This document shows, piece after piece, positions 55,121 through 64,000 of a stretch of 64,000 nucleotides of DNA; the first letter of the stretch is position 1; each line of letters begins with the position of its first letter. The translations under genes were made by a program, and so were the position numbers. Origin of the DNA: Blasia pusilla (taxonomy: Eukaryota; Marchantiophyta; Marchantiopsida; Blasiales); NCBI GenBank assembly GCA_050084515.1, contig CM114275.1:14384001-14448000 (forward strand), in the 5' to 3' direction. The notes below the pieces were generated by a model. The model did not search any database and had not been told where the DNA came from. It saw only the letters and a list, made by a program, of their open reading frames with translations.

Positions 55121-55330
55121 TAGGGCGCGGGCCCTAGAGCCCACTTGGGTTAGGGTGCGGGGTGGGGATGGGACCTAGAGCTCGCACGCCGGCTACGGCA
55201 TGGGCCCTATAGCCTGCATGTGGGCTAGGCTCGACGCGACAAATTGGGAGGGCGTGACGCGGGCCCAACTTGTCCATGATGTGGGCGCGAGCTAAAAAAA
55301 TGCGTCGGGTGTGATGCGCACTGGCCGAGC
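55105..55330. repeat. G+C-rich imperfect repeat
   Basis: Phrases such as GCGCGGGCCCTAGAGCC, GGGACCTAGAGCTCGC and ATGGGCCCTATAGCCTGC recur at about 60-70-bp spacing. Long frames across it are compositional. Confidence 0.55.
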
Positions 55331-55339
55331 AAGGGTGGA

Positions 55340-57010
55340 ATGCTTGGATGCATGGGCCTGGATGCAGGCCGTGGGAGCCTGCACCCTGGCTCGGATGGAC
55401 ATGTCCATCCTTGGGACGGACATAAGTTCGCGTGCAACCTTGCTATCACCATGGCTGCAGTCCAAAATCAAATTCTTGAGGCATACACGTATGTGGGTGC
55501 ACCATCTCTTTCTCTCGATTTCATGAAGAAAAAAATAGCACAACTCTTGAAAAGTGAATGGTCCAATGTCATGAACTTGGACACTACATGGGGTGCATTG
55601 TGCTCTCCTGTGTAACCTTGATATCGATGAGGAGTCATGGGCACAATTAGTAGATTATTGACTTTGTGAAGAGGGAAAAATGAAGGCAAAAAAGATGGCT
55701 CGAGCAAGGGCCAAGGTCCAAACTTTAAATTACTCAGGTCGGGCAGGTCTAGATGGACTTGAAGTAAGTCATTTTGGCATTTCCTATTTTATGATAAAGT
55801 TTGTAAGTATTAAAGTATTTTGATTATTGATTTATTTCCTTGCTTGCTTTCAACCCTTCAGTATGTGTGAGTTTAAGACTATTCTTTCTTTAAGGTGCAT
55901 ATGCAGGTGCCATAATGTGTGTCAAAAGGATCCTTGGGCATGGGGCTGGAATCAATGGAGAGAGAAGATCTGCCCAAACAACCAGGTTTTACACAACTAA
56001 GTTCACCGGTATATTTACATGCTAACTTATATTCTAACCCATCTGAATGTCATAGCTGAAGGAGTGGTATCATGGGCTGAATCTGGTTCTATTGCAGCAA
56101 AAATATAGCTTCTCTTCTTTGACATGATATCTGGTTTATTCCTGCAGAGTGTGGAATCCAGAGTTACTATTCAACTAGAGGAGGTGGAAAAGAAGTGGAG
56201 TGCAGATTTAGATGATGTGAAGTTGTAGATGAAACGGCATAACAAAGCATTAGGTGTACTAATGGAAATGGTGTCAAAGATCACCTTGAAGGACTTGACT
56301 AAAACACCACAACAGATTTCTTGTAACCCACCATCCTATTCTCTACCATCCGCAAGAGGGGAGGAGAAGAAAACATTAGGTAACTCAAATTCAATTTAAA
56401 GATTCCTTTACTATTTCTTCCTTACATTTCCTCTGTCATTGCCATATTTTCAATGAATATCACTACTTATTCATTTCAGATCTGAGTCCTTTTGAGTTGG
56501 GTAACTTACAGCCGTTGTTGAATCTTCACCAACTTCTAGAGCGGGAATAACTCAACCACGGAAGAGGAAGATCTCAACACATAAGGAGGCAATAGAAACT
56601 ACGCAATCTGGTGGTAAGGAGCCTTGTTTTGCCTGTCAAGAACCTAGGGTCTTGTAATGAAATTACTTATTGTAGTGAAGTACCTAATATTCTACCTCAT
56701 CTTGGTGGACTTTGGTTGATTATAGAAGGGCCAGAACCAAGCACCAAAAGGAGAAGCTCCATGGAAAGTGCAGAGGGTGACACAACTCGGATTATATGGG
56801 ATCTTCATATGTTGAATGGTTCATTTGCACAATTTTCTATCCATCAACAAAAAAGTAGGCATTTCGTCTTAGAGAATTGTATGACAAGTATGTGTAGAAA
56901 ACCAGAGTATGGACAACCAAGCTATATCATCACCAGCCAAAAGACGGAAGTCTAGGCTTCAATCTCATGTAGCAAATGAGCAGGAGAGTGACATCACATC
57001 CGGCTCATCT
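55340..57010 (+). pseudogene. Remains of an intron-containing nuclear-protein gene
   Basis: Coding-like blocks lie between splice consensus sites: LSLDFMKKKIAQLLKSEWSN (to 55615), MCVKRILGHGAGINGERRSA (near 55915-55980), a helical block SVESRVTIQLEEVEKKWSAD (56157-56380, with one stop, donor GTAACT), SPTSRAGITQPRKRKISTHK (near 56520-56610, donor GTAAGG), GPEPSTKRRSSMESAEGDTT (56731-56820), and ISSPAKRRKSRLQSHVANEQ before a donor GTAACT near 57025. Basic clusters of the K-R-R-K type suggest nuclear import. No family is named. The in-frame stop and the uncertain joins favour a pseudogene. Confidence 0.4.
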
Positions 57011-57025
57011 AAGAAAAGAACCAAG

Positions 57026-57747
57026 GTAACTTCTCTTGCCTATAATGGCTTCTTCTATTCAAGGTTCAAATGACGACACTAATGTTTCTTGTTGTGGGCA
57101 GTTACATGGTCGTCTAGGACTTGTTAACTTTTCACATGATCTTCCAAAATAGGGATGGTCTTTCAAACAAGAATTTCATAGCAGATTATTTTCAGATTTA
57201 TGGTGCACATGCATGGGAGAAAATTTTGAATTGGTACTAACAAATTTTCGTTCTTTGTATTCTTGTAGCTACGAATCGAGGATCATGTACTACTTACAAA
57301 GCCAAAGTTGAGTAGGATGGTGCATGGGTCAAGGGTCATATCAGGTTTTGGTGGATGGGACAAGTTCCATGCCAAGCACATAGCACTAAGCATGATTAGG
57401 ATTGATCTTAATGAAGTATTCGAGCTTGAACATAGATGAACCTGCACAATAAACATTTGGTGATGCTCTTGGATCAATCACAGATGCACATGAGAAAGAT
57501 GATGCAATAGAGTAATTTTTCATTTTGGCACCCAACTACCTGAGGTGCATGGACTTCTCTTTTGAGGTGACTTTAATGGCTTAAGACATCTTCTGGTCTG
57601 TTGGATATGAGAATTAGAAACCGTGCTAATTTTGATATGAGATCTTGCTTTTAAGACTTTCATATTATGTTCTTTTTGCATTTCATCCCCTTGTAGTTGA
57701 GTTGCCATGTTGTTGGTTGTGTGCCCTTATTCTCTGAGGAAACAAAA
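57026..57747. other. No definite gene
   Basis: Probably introns or 3' region of the preceding gene remains; the left LTR edge of copia 3 is at 57748. Confidence 0.4.
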
Positions 57748-58230
57748 TGTGATGAAAATCACTGAAATTCATTACAAATCTTGGAGATACAAAATGGCCT
57801 AGTCCGTCCATGCGCTCACACAAGAGCTTCAATGGAGCCTCAACATGGAGATAACTCCACCTACGTACAAGAATATGCTTCCGTTGCAGCTCTTGACTAT
57901 TTCACTACTCAAGAAACTAGGATTTTTAACCTATTTTTATATATTTCTATTAATAGAAATCAAAGAAAAATATGTAGCCTGGTATGCCTAGGTCGTCTTG
58001 GCATACCAAGGGCTATGCCCCTGGACCCCTCCCGATGCCTTAGGGTGCCCCGCACCTTAATACAATATAGGGTTAAATAATCCTTCTAACGCTACTCCCT
58101 AAACCAACTACGTCATATTACTATGACTCCTTCGACGTCTAAATTGGAACCATCAATCTACGCTTCTCCTCATACAAGGGGGCCGATTAGATTAAGAGTG
58201 CTGAGAGAAGTGGATGTTGAGAATCCAACA
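57748..58230 (-). repeat. Copia 3, 3' LTR
   Basis: 483 bp. The plus strand runs from TGTGATGAAAATCACTG to GTTGAGAATCCAACA, with TG...CA ends and a polypurine tract directly next to it. Confidence 0.75.
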
Positions 58231-58299
58231 CCCCCCCTTCAATATCCACTCTCATGTGGACTACTATCTTGGACCGATGCCAAGACCCTTCAGATGTTG

Positions 58300-59807
58300 T
58301 TGAAGCTGATCTCCGCTCAAAGCTTTGGTGAAGTTGTCTTCACGGTAATCCTCTGTTGGACAATAGACTAACTACAAAACCTCTCTCTTGATGAACTCAC
58401 AAAAAAATGATACTGAATCTCTATGTGCTTAGTATGAGCATGAAACACAAGACTATGTGCTATGGCAATCCAACTCTGATTGTCACACTACATTACTGCA
58501 ACACTTTCGGGTGTTTCTGCTACGTCCTCCAATATCCATCTCAACCATACCGCTTCACAAGCAGCATAACAAGCCGCCTTGTACTCTACCTCAGTAGAAG
58601 AAAGAGCTTTTGTAGGTTGCTTCTCGCTTCTTGCTGATCCATGACACCACACTTGATCCTACCAAGAAATAATATTTCAAAACTGATCTCCAATAATCTG
58701 AGTCTCCTCCCCAATTTTAGTCATAAAAGGCTGTCAATTTTCGTCCCTGCTCCATAGGTGATGCCGTACTCGATAGTACCTTTGATGTACTTCAACACAC
58801 GCATCCTTGCCTTCCAATGATTTTCACGAGGCTCAGTTGAGAACCTACTCAACACTCCCACAGTGAAACTAATGTCTGGTCTTGTGTTGCACAAAAATAT
58901 CAAACTGCCACAAGCTTTCTGTACAACTTTTCATCTACCAATGGTGAAACATCCTCCATTGAGAGTTTCAACTCTACCTCCATTGGCCAGACCAGTCCCT
59001 TACCCTTAGTCATCCCGAATGCCTTCAAGATTTCTCTATTATACTTTTGCTAAGAGAGAAAAATAGAATCTAACTATTCCCAAATCTCCAACCCTATAAT
59101 ATAGTGCAGAAAGACCTAATTGTGACATTTCAAACTCAAATTTCAACACTTCCTTCATTTCCTCTATTTTCTTATTGTGGTCTCCTATGATGATCAGATC
59201 ATCCACATACAGGACTATCAACATATACATCCCATCTTCGCAAAACACATACAAATTTGCTTGTGACGGACTCTTGATGAGACCCCTCTCTTGGAAGAAT
59301 GTATATATTTATTGATACCATACTTTTGGGGCTTGCTTCAACCCATACAATGCTCGATAAAGCAAACACACTTTCTCTTATGATCCGGATGTCTCAAAAC
59401 CTGGTGGTTGAGAGACATACACCTCCTCCTTGAGACTCCCATTAAAAAATGAATACTTCATATCGTATTGGTATATAGGCCAACGTCTTGTTCCTGCCAC
59501 CGCTAGAACAATTCGAATGATTGTCATCCTTGCAGTAGGTGCAAAAGTCTCATAGTAATCAAAACCTTTGATCTGTGAAGATCCTTGAGCAACCAACCTT
59601 GCTTTGAGTTTATCCAATGTACCGTCCGACTTGTACTTGGTCTTGTACATCCACTTGGTGCGTATTTTGTTCGTGTCCTTTGGCTTCTCAACCAAATTCC
59701 AAGTTTCATTTCTTTGAATAACGTCCATCTCCATCTGCATAGCCTCTCTCCATTGAGGATGAGCAAGGGCCTCATCCAAGCATGATGGCTCTTCCACCTT
59801 CAAGACC
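58300..59807 (-). pseudogene. Copia 3 reverse transcriptase and RNase H
   Basis: Copia RT start with HPQWREAMQMEMDVIQRNET, KWMYKTKYKSDGTLDKLKAR, LVAQGSSQIKGFDYYETFAP and MKYSFFNGSLKEEVYV (59815-59378). The catalytic box is VLYVDDLIIIGD (near 59200). The connection contains IFLCNTRPDISFTVGVLSRF (58900), and RNase H has LSSTEVEYKAACYAACEAVW near 58570. Frame changes and stops separate these blocks, so it cannot make an intact polyprotein. Confidence 0.85.
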
Positions 59808-60841
59808 TGTGGCAACCCTCATAACCAAACAACACCAAATAGGTGCCAAGCAAAATATCATAACTCAAGTGTACTCACGCTGCGATGATTGCGCTTTGGA
59901 AAGGCTTTTGGAAGGTCTCTAGGAAAAGTCCAAGAGACAAAACGCGGAACAGAGTTGTGCATTTCATGCGGTAGTGGTTGCAAATAGGAAACCTAGACCA
60001 AATGCAAGCCAAGATTGGAGATGAGTTGAGTCTTGGAAGGTTGGTTGCCAAAGAGGGGAGAACTAGTTTTGGAACACGACTAGCGTTTGGGGAATTAGAT
60101 TGTGTTTTGGACCATAACGTTTAGTCCTGAGATGCGTTTGGGAAAAATATGAGCGCATTGGAAAGCTTATCTTGAGATGCTTCCAACACACCAAAGATAT
60201 TAGCAAATGCATAAGTAAAGACTGAGATATTGGACAAAAACGACTTTGAGAGCAATCGGGTTGAGGGCCAATTGGAGAGGCCCGGGTGTCTTTCCCTAAA
60301 TGTAGGGAACTCTGGAGATCCTCAGAAGAACTAGTAAGGGAGGAGTCTCTCCAAGATGTCTTGGAACATGAATCCCCACTTTGAGCACCAAACGGCGTCT
60401 CAAAGGCACGGGATGGGATGGAACGGGAGTTTGGCATTGGAACTCGAAACCCAAACCTGATCCAAGGGAGTGGACTTTGTACGCCACACTTGGATTCCAA
60501 CCCAAGGTTCACTTTGTGTGAGTCTTGGTTAGGAAATCATTGGATGTCCATCGGACAGTTAGAACCACTAGGCGCAAAATGTCGTTTGAGGTTCCTGAAC
60601 CGACCATAAAGTATGTCCCAAGTCTTTCGAGACTTGCCTGTGTTGTAAACCGCAAAACTAGGAAGGTTGAGCTTGATGAGAGCCTGAGATGAGAAATGGG
60701 AAAGTTAGCCCGCAGATTGATCCAAGACCCATCTAACTAGAGTGCGTATTTGGATGCAGATCAGCGTTGAGAGCGTGACGTATTGAACGCATGCTTTCGC
60801 AACAAAAAAGATTAACGTTCAAGGAGAGTAGGTGCACGACA
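59808..60841. repeat. Solo LTR (chromodomain-gypsy type)
   Basis: It runs from TGTGGCAACCCTCATAACC to GGTGCACGACA, nested in copia 3 between the RT and its upstream linker. The flanks AGACC and CCACC are similar but not identical, so a target duplication is uncertain. It matches the solo LTR at 23101 along its length. Confidence 0.85.
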
Positions 60842-62425
60842 CCACCTCTATTATCAAGGCCATGTTGACGAGATGTGCGGAAGCTCTATATTGTTCCTCT
60901 AGTCTCTTGGATCTCCTTGGATGTGTAACAACTTCATTAGTTGCTGGTGGATCCTTACCATCCAAGAGCTTCTTTATCCACTTAGGGTATGATGACCGTA
61001 GTGGAAGAGCAAGCTGCTCTTTGTAATCATCACCAAATTCTTCTTTTTATGATCCGGTGTAAACATTGATGGTATGCTCTGGTGGGTTATCTCTTCGTTT
61101 GATGATAATGTGGACGGACCATTGATATCCGCCACTTGATGAGACTGATCTTGGAATACCACATTAGGACTCACAAGCATTTCTTTAACTCAAGACACCA
61201 TAGGCGATAAGTTTTAGACTCATGATTGTATCCCATAAAGATGCACTTCCAACTCTTGGACTCGAGCTTGGTCCTCGATCCTTCAGGAATATGTACAAAG
61301 CACTCACTACCAAAAGTCCTGAAGTGTTGGATTGATCATACCTTACCTAAGTATGCTTGATGAGGAGTCATATCTTGCATTGACTTGGTAGCACTTCTAT
61401 TTAGAATGTAAACGAGAGTATTAACAACTTCAACCCAAAATCCTTCTGTCAAACCTTTTGCTTTCATCAAACATCTTGCCATCTCCACCTCTATACGATT
61501 TCAATGCTCAGCAACTCCATTTTTTTGTGGTGTATGTGCCGTGGTTAACTGTCGCTTGATTCCATGCTCCCCCAAATATTTGTTGAATTATGTTGAGAAT
61601 AATTTTCCTCCTCGATCGGTGCAAAGCTTCTGTATCTTCTTTCCTGTCTCATTCTCAACAAGCTTGTTCCATACTTTAAATTTTCCAAAAGCACTTGCCT
61701 TATCACGAAGGAAATACACCCACATCTTCATATTATAATTGTTGACGACTAAAAAGAAGTAGGAAGAACCACCTAATGCCACTGTTATGATTTTACCACA
61801 TAAGTCAGCATATATCAACTATAGAGGAGCCTTTGCTATATTGCTAGACTCTTGTCGAAATGGTTGTCGGTGTTGCTTGCCCATTATAAAAGTTTCACAT
61901 GTATCTGACACTCTAGAAATAGTTGGTAAATCAGCAACCATGCCAGATTTTTGCATCTAACTCAGTAAGGGAAAGCTTAGGTGACCAAATCTTTCATGCC
62001 ACAACTTATTGCTACCAAGATCTGTACCTACACTTGTCGTGAAAGCATACAACTCGTAAATATTTCCACGTCGTATACCTTAACTCACTACCTTATCATT
62101 GGCATCCTTGATGACTCCTCTAGATTTCTTGAAACAAACTTCTAAGTCGCGATCACATAATACTGTTACTAAAAGCAAATTGCACTTCAATTCTGGTACG
62201 TACAATACATCAGTTAACTTACTTTCATCTCCTTTTTGTGAGACTTAAGAAAATTGAGCCTTTCCCTTCTATAGGGCACTTTGCATAATTTCCAACAGTA
62301 ACAACGATGTGCTCATGCAGAGGGTATATGGAGCTATACCAATCCTTATGATTGGTCATATGCCTAGATGCTCCATTATTGAGCACCCACGCATCTTCAC
62401 TCTTTGACTTAGTGGAACGTTCTGT
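60842..62425 (-). pseudogene. Copia 3 protease remnant and integrase
   Basis: From the right: NNGASRHMTNHKDW (62395-62350), the copia protease motif with Asn at the catalytic Asp position, a GAG-pre-integrase region, and an integrase core including YADLCGKIITVALGGSSYFF, MKMWVYFLRDKASAFGKFK and LCTDRGGKLFST (61818-61588). A C-terminal stretch ends SNEEITHQSIPS (61180-60974). Several stops are present. The Asp and Glu positions of the core are only partly kept. Confidence 0.75.
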
Positions 62426-62426
62426 C

Positions 62427-64000
62427 TATGGTAAATGGTGAATGGTAAATAGATCAAGCCCGTGGGACCCAAAGGGTCAAAAGGCTGAAAAACACATTAC
62501 AAGTCATTCATTGACTGACCCTGAAAAAGATCCTTAAGACCTTCTCCTAGCTATAGCCTAGAGCACTTGAGCGATGAATGATGACGTTCCCTAATATAAC
62601 AACCTAAATCATAAGGCACTAGATGTAGTAAAGACTAGAAATTCTCCACATCTATTTTATGAGCTAGTCTTATTTCTCCATACCTTGGACATGTAACAAA
62701 CACATGCTCTTCATCCTCAATATTTTCTCCGTCACATAACTTACAAATTCGTTCACTTCTATCAATTTTAAACCATCGTCCTTCCTCAATTCCTAGCCTA
62801 TGAGACCCAGTTCTATGACGTGCGATAATATGTCATAAGAACGTGGAGATCCTCGCAAGTAGATATCCTTGTTCACAATATACAAGCATAGGATTAACAT
62901 GAAGTTGATAAAACTCCATTTTGGTGCCCGCACTGCTCCAAATGATGTTGAGAGATTGCTTTTGTAGATGCTCACGGAGGGCCATCGGTTTCAAGTCCCA
63001 ATCGCGTTCCGCCACATTCCACTTTGAAGACCAAGTCACCACATCCGCCATCCACCCTATGGAACGTGTGGCTCGCAAAGCTTGATGAGGGAGGCAAAAA
63101 ACATCAAGAGATCTCACCCTTGCGATGTAAGTGATGGTCAAGTAAAGAGCTTCAGCTTCTAGAGGAAGAAAACCTGTTTCCGCAAGAAGAATAACATACG
63201 AAATTTGGTTTCTTACACCCAATTCTTCTTGTAGAAAGATCTTTTGCACTCTTTCCACGCGCTCCCAACCTGTATTCTTACAATAAGGGCCCCAAACTTG
63301 GGTCCCATATAAGATCACAGGCAACCCTAAGCTCTTAAATAAGAATTTCCTAAGACTCCAAGACATAAGATGAGCTCTTCTACACCGGTTTAAAAATGAG
63401 TATAGAGCTTTGTAACCAGCTTCTACTCTATTTTGCACGTAAAGTGCCCAAGTATAGTCATGAGAGAAATCGATGCCTAGATATTTGTAACTCTTCACTT
63501 GTTCTAATTGTAGACCTTTGTAAAAGAACGAGAACTTGGATCTAGTACCCACTATAATGACTTTAGACTTCTCCATATTAACCTCCATCTGATTTTGGGT
63601 ACAAAACCTTGCCAAAGTGTCGAGGTGTTTTTGTAAACTAATGCCATCACGTGCTAGTAATATGATATCATCTGCATACAATAGAGCTTTGATGACAAAG
63701 TCCCCAAGCTTGACCCCTTCACTATCACATTCCTCCAACCACTTTTCGATATCATCTATGAAAACTCCAAAAAGTGTAGGGGAGAGAGGGCAACCTTGAA
63801 TGACTCCAATGGTGCTCAAGATCTCTTGAGTTTGTGAACCTTTGATCTTGGCCCGAACGGAATGGTATAACGTGGCCACGGTTGCTAGGAGATTTTGTGG
63901 AACTCCAATGGCTTGCAGCCTTTCCCATAAGAGCTTGCGAGGTACAGTATCAAAAGCTTTCTTGAAATCGATGAAGCCGCAAAACAAAGCTTTTCCATTG
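62427..64000 (-). mobile_element. L1-like LINE 2 (3' half, runs off the window)
   Basis: The same family as LINE 1. Its 3' end (a GGTAAATGGTGAATGGTAAAT tail on the plus strand, 62436-62456) lies inside copia 3. The 5' part is beyond position 64000. It has an uninterrupted RT frame, unlike LINE 1. Confidence 0.9.
62833..64000 (-). CDS. LINE 2 reverse transcriptase, partial
   Basis: At least 384 codons stay open to the window edge: FIDFKKAFDTVPRKLLWERL, VIQGCPLSPTLFGVFIDDIE, the catalytic box LLYADDIILLARDG, KSYKYLGIDFSHDYTWALYV and the downstream connection TGWERVERVQKIFLQEELGV. A stop near 62833 truncates the C-terminal zinc-binding region, traces of which follow at 62820-62690. All RT catalytic residues seen are intact, so this copy is younger than LINE 1 and may be a recent insertion. 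Confidence 0.9.
   Translation of the reverse strand, partial: NGKALFCGFIDFKKAFDTVPRKLLWERLQAIGVPQNLLATVATLYHSVRAKIKGSQTQEILSTIGVIQGCPLSPTLFGVFIDDIEKWLEECDSEGVKLGDFVIKALLYADDIILLARDGISLQKHLDTLARFCTQNQMEVNMEKSKVIIVGTRSKFSFFYKGLQLEQVKSYKYLGIDFSHDYTWALYVQNRVEAGYKALYSFLNRCRRAHLMSWSLRKFLFKSLGLPVILYGTQVWGPYCKNTGWERVERVQKIFLQEELGVRNQISYVILLAETGFLPLEAEALYLTITYIARVRSLDVFCLPHQALRATRSIGWMADVVTWSSKWNVAERDWDLKPMALREHLQKQSLNIIWSSAGTKMEFYQLHVNPMLVYCEQGYLLARISTFL

Larger units (their letters stand above)
57748..62426 (-). mobile_element. Ty1/copia element 3 (minus strand)
   Basis: 3' LTR (58230-57748), polypurine tract (complement of CCCCCCC, 58231-58237), then RNase H, RT, [solo LTR 59808-60841], integrase and protease remnant, reading from right to left. 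The right end is cut by LINE 2 at 62427, so gag and the 5' LTR are missing. It is a different copia family from elements 1 and 2. Confidence 0.85.

Noticed and set aside
1-64000. tRNA or rRNA genes
   Set aside because: No cloverleaf or rRNA core text seen; tRNA-like matches are limited to retrotransposon primer sites.

Overview
This is nuclear DNA from a land plant, and almost all of it is repeats. The plant-type signs are a chromodomain Ty3/gypsy element, Ty1/copia LTRs followed by a tRNA-iMet primer site (TGGTATCAGAGC), L1-like LINEs and GT-AG introns. The style of the elements suggests a seedless plant (bryophyte or lycophyte), but I cannot name the species. I saw no rRNA or tRNA gene and no bacterial or organellar operon.

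Layout. (1) 0.7-11.3 kb: two diverged, tail-to-tail copies (ends at 7118 and 9621) of a gene whose C-terminal part resembles a beta-class (circularly permuted) amino-methyltransferase with altered motifs. The region upstream of the TATA box, and the introns of both copies, hold arrays of a 27-nt GC-rich palindrome (13-nt arm GCAACCCGTCGGA, one central base, then its reverse complement). (2) 11.3-17.5 kb: a truncated copia element and pieces of several gypsy elements. (3) 17.5-22.7 kb: low-repeat DNA with a few exon-like stretches. (4) 22.8-29.76 kb: two degraded minus-strand gypsy elements whose polyprotein ends in a PHD finger, one with a solo LTR nested in its LTR. (5) 29.76-34.5 kb: a recombinant copia fragment, then a 5'-truncated LINE with an internal duplication. 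(6) 34.5-39.3 kb: an unidentified multi-exon minus-strand gene. (7) 40.5-53.5 kb: nested gypsy elements. A 6.2-kb chromodomain gypsy (45.6-51.8 kb) splits a larger minus-strand gypsy whose reading order is retropepsin, C5-cytosine DNA methyltransferase, RT, RNase H, integrase, PHD finger, LTR. (8) 53.5-57.7 kb: A+T-rich DNA, a coiled-coil ORF and remains of an intron-containing nuclear-protein gene. (9) 57.7-64 kb: a minus-strand copia element carrying another solo LTR, interrupted on the right by a second LINE that runs off the window.

The main discovery candidate is the gypsy family that carries a cytosine DNA methyltransferase (a writer) and a PHD finger (a possible chromatin reader) in one polyprotein. 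Three relatives here keep different zinc ligands of the PHD finger, so an intact ancestral finger is likely. The copy with the methyltransferase is inactive: its catalytic Cys is Tyr and it has stop codons. The second candidate is the methyltransferase-like gene family with palindrome arrays at the same intron position in both copies.

Nearly every element ORF has stops or frame changes, so most are labelled pseudogene. Where exon joins are proposed, they rest on splice consensus and reading frame only.
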